Shown here in pieces: positions 54,973 through 55,978 of a stretch of DNA of 55,978 nucleotides; the first letter of the stretch is position 1; the number at the start of each line of letters is the position of its first letter. The notes under the pieces are model-generated. The model did no database searches. It was not told where the DNA came from and worked only from the letters and a program-made list of their open reading frames with translations. Made by a program: the position numbers and the translations under genes. The stretch comes from Clostridium sp. Ade.TY. GTDB lineage: Bacteria > Bacillota > Clostridia > Clostridiales > Clostridiaceae. Where the stretch lies: NCBI RefSeq assembly GCF_000498355.1, contig NZ_AVSV01000038.1, forward strand, positions 1-55,978, written 5' to 3'.

Positions 54973-55653
54973 ATGAGAATAAATAAACTTTTTAGCAATT
55001 ATGGTATTTGTTCGAGAAAAGAAACTAATAAACTTATTGAGGAAAAAAGAGTATTAGTAAATGGTAAGATTGCAGAGACTGGTCAATGGGTTGAAGAGAG
55101 TGATTTTATATGTTTAGATGGTAAAAAGATAGAGAAAAAAGAAAAAATATATATAGCATTAAATAAACCTATTGGAATAACATGTACTGCATCAATAGAT
55201 GTTTCAAATAACATAATAGATTTTATAGATTATAAAGATTATATATTTCCAGTTGGAAGATTAGATAAAGATTCTCAAGGATTAATAATATTAACTAATG
55301 ATGGAGAATTTTCAAATAAAATTTTAGAGTCTGAAAACAATCATGAAAAGGAATATATAGTTACTGTAGATAAAGAAATAAATGATGAATTTATTTTAAA
55401 AATGTCAAGTGGAGTAGAAATTTTAAATACTATAACAAGACCTTGTAAGGTTAAGAAAATAAATAAAAATTCTTTTAACATTATATTGACTCAAGGCCTT
55501 AATAGGCAAATTAGAAGAATGTGTTTAGCTTTTGGTTATAAGGTTTTAAAACTAGAGCGTATAAGAATAATGAATATAAAAATCGATGGAATAGATTATG
55601 GTAAGTATAGAAATATAACAAAAGAAGAAGTAGATAAAATTATGAACTATTAA
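54973..55653 (+). CDS. RsuA/RluB/RluF family rRNA pseudouridine synthase
   Basis: The 226-residue protein starts with an S4 RNA-binding domain (MRINKLFSNYGICSRKETNK, VLVNG) and then a catalytic domain with FPVGRLDKDSQGLIILTND near 92 (catalytic Asp) and GLNRQIRRMCLAFGYKV near 178. It isomerises a uridine in rRNA. The sequence looks closest to RluF (23S rRNA), but the exact site cannot be read. AAGGAT before the ATG is a weak ribosome site; likely co-transcribed with the flavoprotein. Confidence 0.92.
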   Translation: MRINKLFSNYGICSRKETNKLIEEKRVLVNGKIAETGQWVEESDFICLDGKKIEKKEKIYIALNKPIGITCTASIDVSNNIIDFIDYKDYIFPVGRLDKDSQGLIILTNDGEFSNKILESENNHEKEYIVTVDKEINDEFILKMSSGVEILNTITRPCKVKKINKNSFNIILTQGLNRQIRRMCLAFGYKVLKLERIRIMNIKIDGIDYGKYRNITKEEVDKIMNY

Positions 55654-55684
55654 ATGCAGAATTTTATAAATTCTGCATTTTTTG
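55652..55684 (+). terminator. Intrinsic terminator
   Basis: Arms AAATGCAGAATTT and its complement with a 3-base loop, followed by six T. Confidence 0.88.
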
Positions 55685-55797
55685 TTATATAAGGGAACTT
55701 TATATATTAAATAAACATAAAATTGTATTATAATAAAAACTTAATTTTAAATATAATTTATACATATTAATAGCTATTTTAATTAGGAGGTATTTTT

Positions 55798-55965
55798 ATG
55801 GTAAATGATTTATCAAAAGAAAATATAGAAAATTTAGTTCAAATAGTAAATAAATCAATAAAAGTTGGAATAGATCATATAGTTATAAAAGATATTACAA
55901 ATCTTACAGAAAGAGAAATATTACTTTTAGAAGAAGCATTAAATAAAACAAGCAGAATAATCTAA
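55798..55965 (+). CDS. Small hypothetical protein (55 aa)
   Basis: An ATG seven bases after AGGAGG opens a 55-codon frame. The product (start VNDLSKENIENLVQIVNKSI) is amphipathic and probably helical, without a membrane segment. The gene appears complete and lies after a terminator; the right edge of the window cuts the following sequence. Function unknown. Confidence 0.6.
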   Translation: MVNDLSKENIENLVQIVNKSIKVGIDHIVIKDITNLTEREILLLEEALNKTSRII

Positions 55966-55978
55966 ACAAAAAAGCATA

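Overview
The window is low-GC, densely coded DNA of a Firmicute, most likely Clostridium sensu stricto. Reasons are the AT-rich codon use, strong AGGAGG-type ribosome sites, many U-tailed hairpin terminators, anaerobic enzymes (a glycyl radical enzyme with its activase, an Etf-linked lactate dehydrogenase), and the block ruvAB-queA-tgt-yajC-secDF-(recJ-like)-apt-relA-dtd-MBL-hemZ-hisS-aspS. Gene content resembles the C. perfringens/C. baratii group; this is an impression, not a computed placement. I see no rRNA, tRNA, CRISPR array, prophage or insertion sequence.

Layout. 1-1.2 kb: a DUF4430 protein and a solitary ECF S component. 1.2-1.7 kb: two tiny basic proteins. 1.7-2.9 kb: an adenine-type purine riboswitch with an overlapping terminator before adenosine deaminase. 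2.9-5.3 kb: a MATE exporter divergent from a MerR regulator, with overlapping promoters. 5.3-7.6 kb: a polar amino acid ABC importer whose binding protein and permease are fused. 7.8-9.5 kb: a tyrosine phosphatase and a BofC-like protein whose ribosome site lies in a hairpin. 9.6-25.7 kb: the housekeeping block, with a RecJ-like protein that has lost its catalytic motifs. 25.8-33.4 kb: membrane, secreted, PHP and amidinotransferase-like proteins, an SH3-repeat NlpC/P60 hydrolase, a degenerate homoserine-dehydrogenase-like protein and a 558-residue membrane protein of unknown function. 33.4-40.5 kb: GltS, a YtrA-type regulator with its ABC exporter, an ABC-F protein, a CsoR/CstR-type regulator and a cation exchanger. 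40.9-50.3 kb: a lactate-oxidation cluster. 50.5-55.97 kb: small hypothetical proteins, a HAD phosphatase, a manganese riboswitch with mntP, a frameshifted EamA transporter, glyoxalase I, a BaiN-type flavoprotein and a pseudouridine synthase.

The most interesting region is 40.9-50.3 kb. A FadR-type regulator, a lactate permease, EtfB, ferredoxin-domain EtfA and an FAD-linked lactate dehydrogenase resemble the electron-confurcating lactate operon (lctBCD type) of acetogens. Between permease and EtfB sit a glycerol/propanediol-dehydratase-like glycyl radical enzyme and its two-cluster activase. The enzyme has Ala and Tyr where I recall Ser and His in glycerol dehydratase. Two exact copies of a Rex-like box and a FadR-type operator lie before the permease. 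Lactate oxidation may therefore be coupled to a radical dehydration step acting as electron sink or feeder, under redox and lactate control.

Two intact genes look like retained pseudo-enzymes (RecJ-like at 16.4 kb, homoserine-dehydrogenase-like at 30.3 kb). Several starts were moved to a downstream ATG or TTG to fit the ribosome site. All family calls come from reading motifs; no database search was run.
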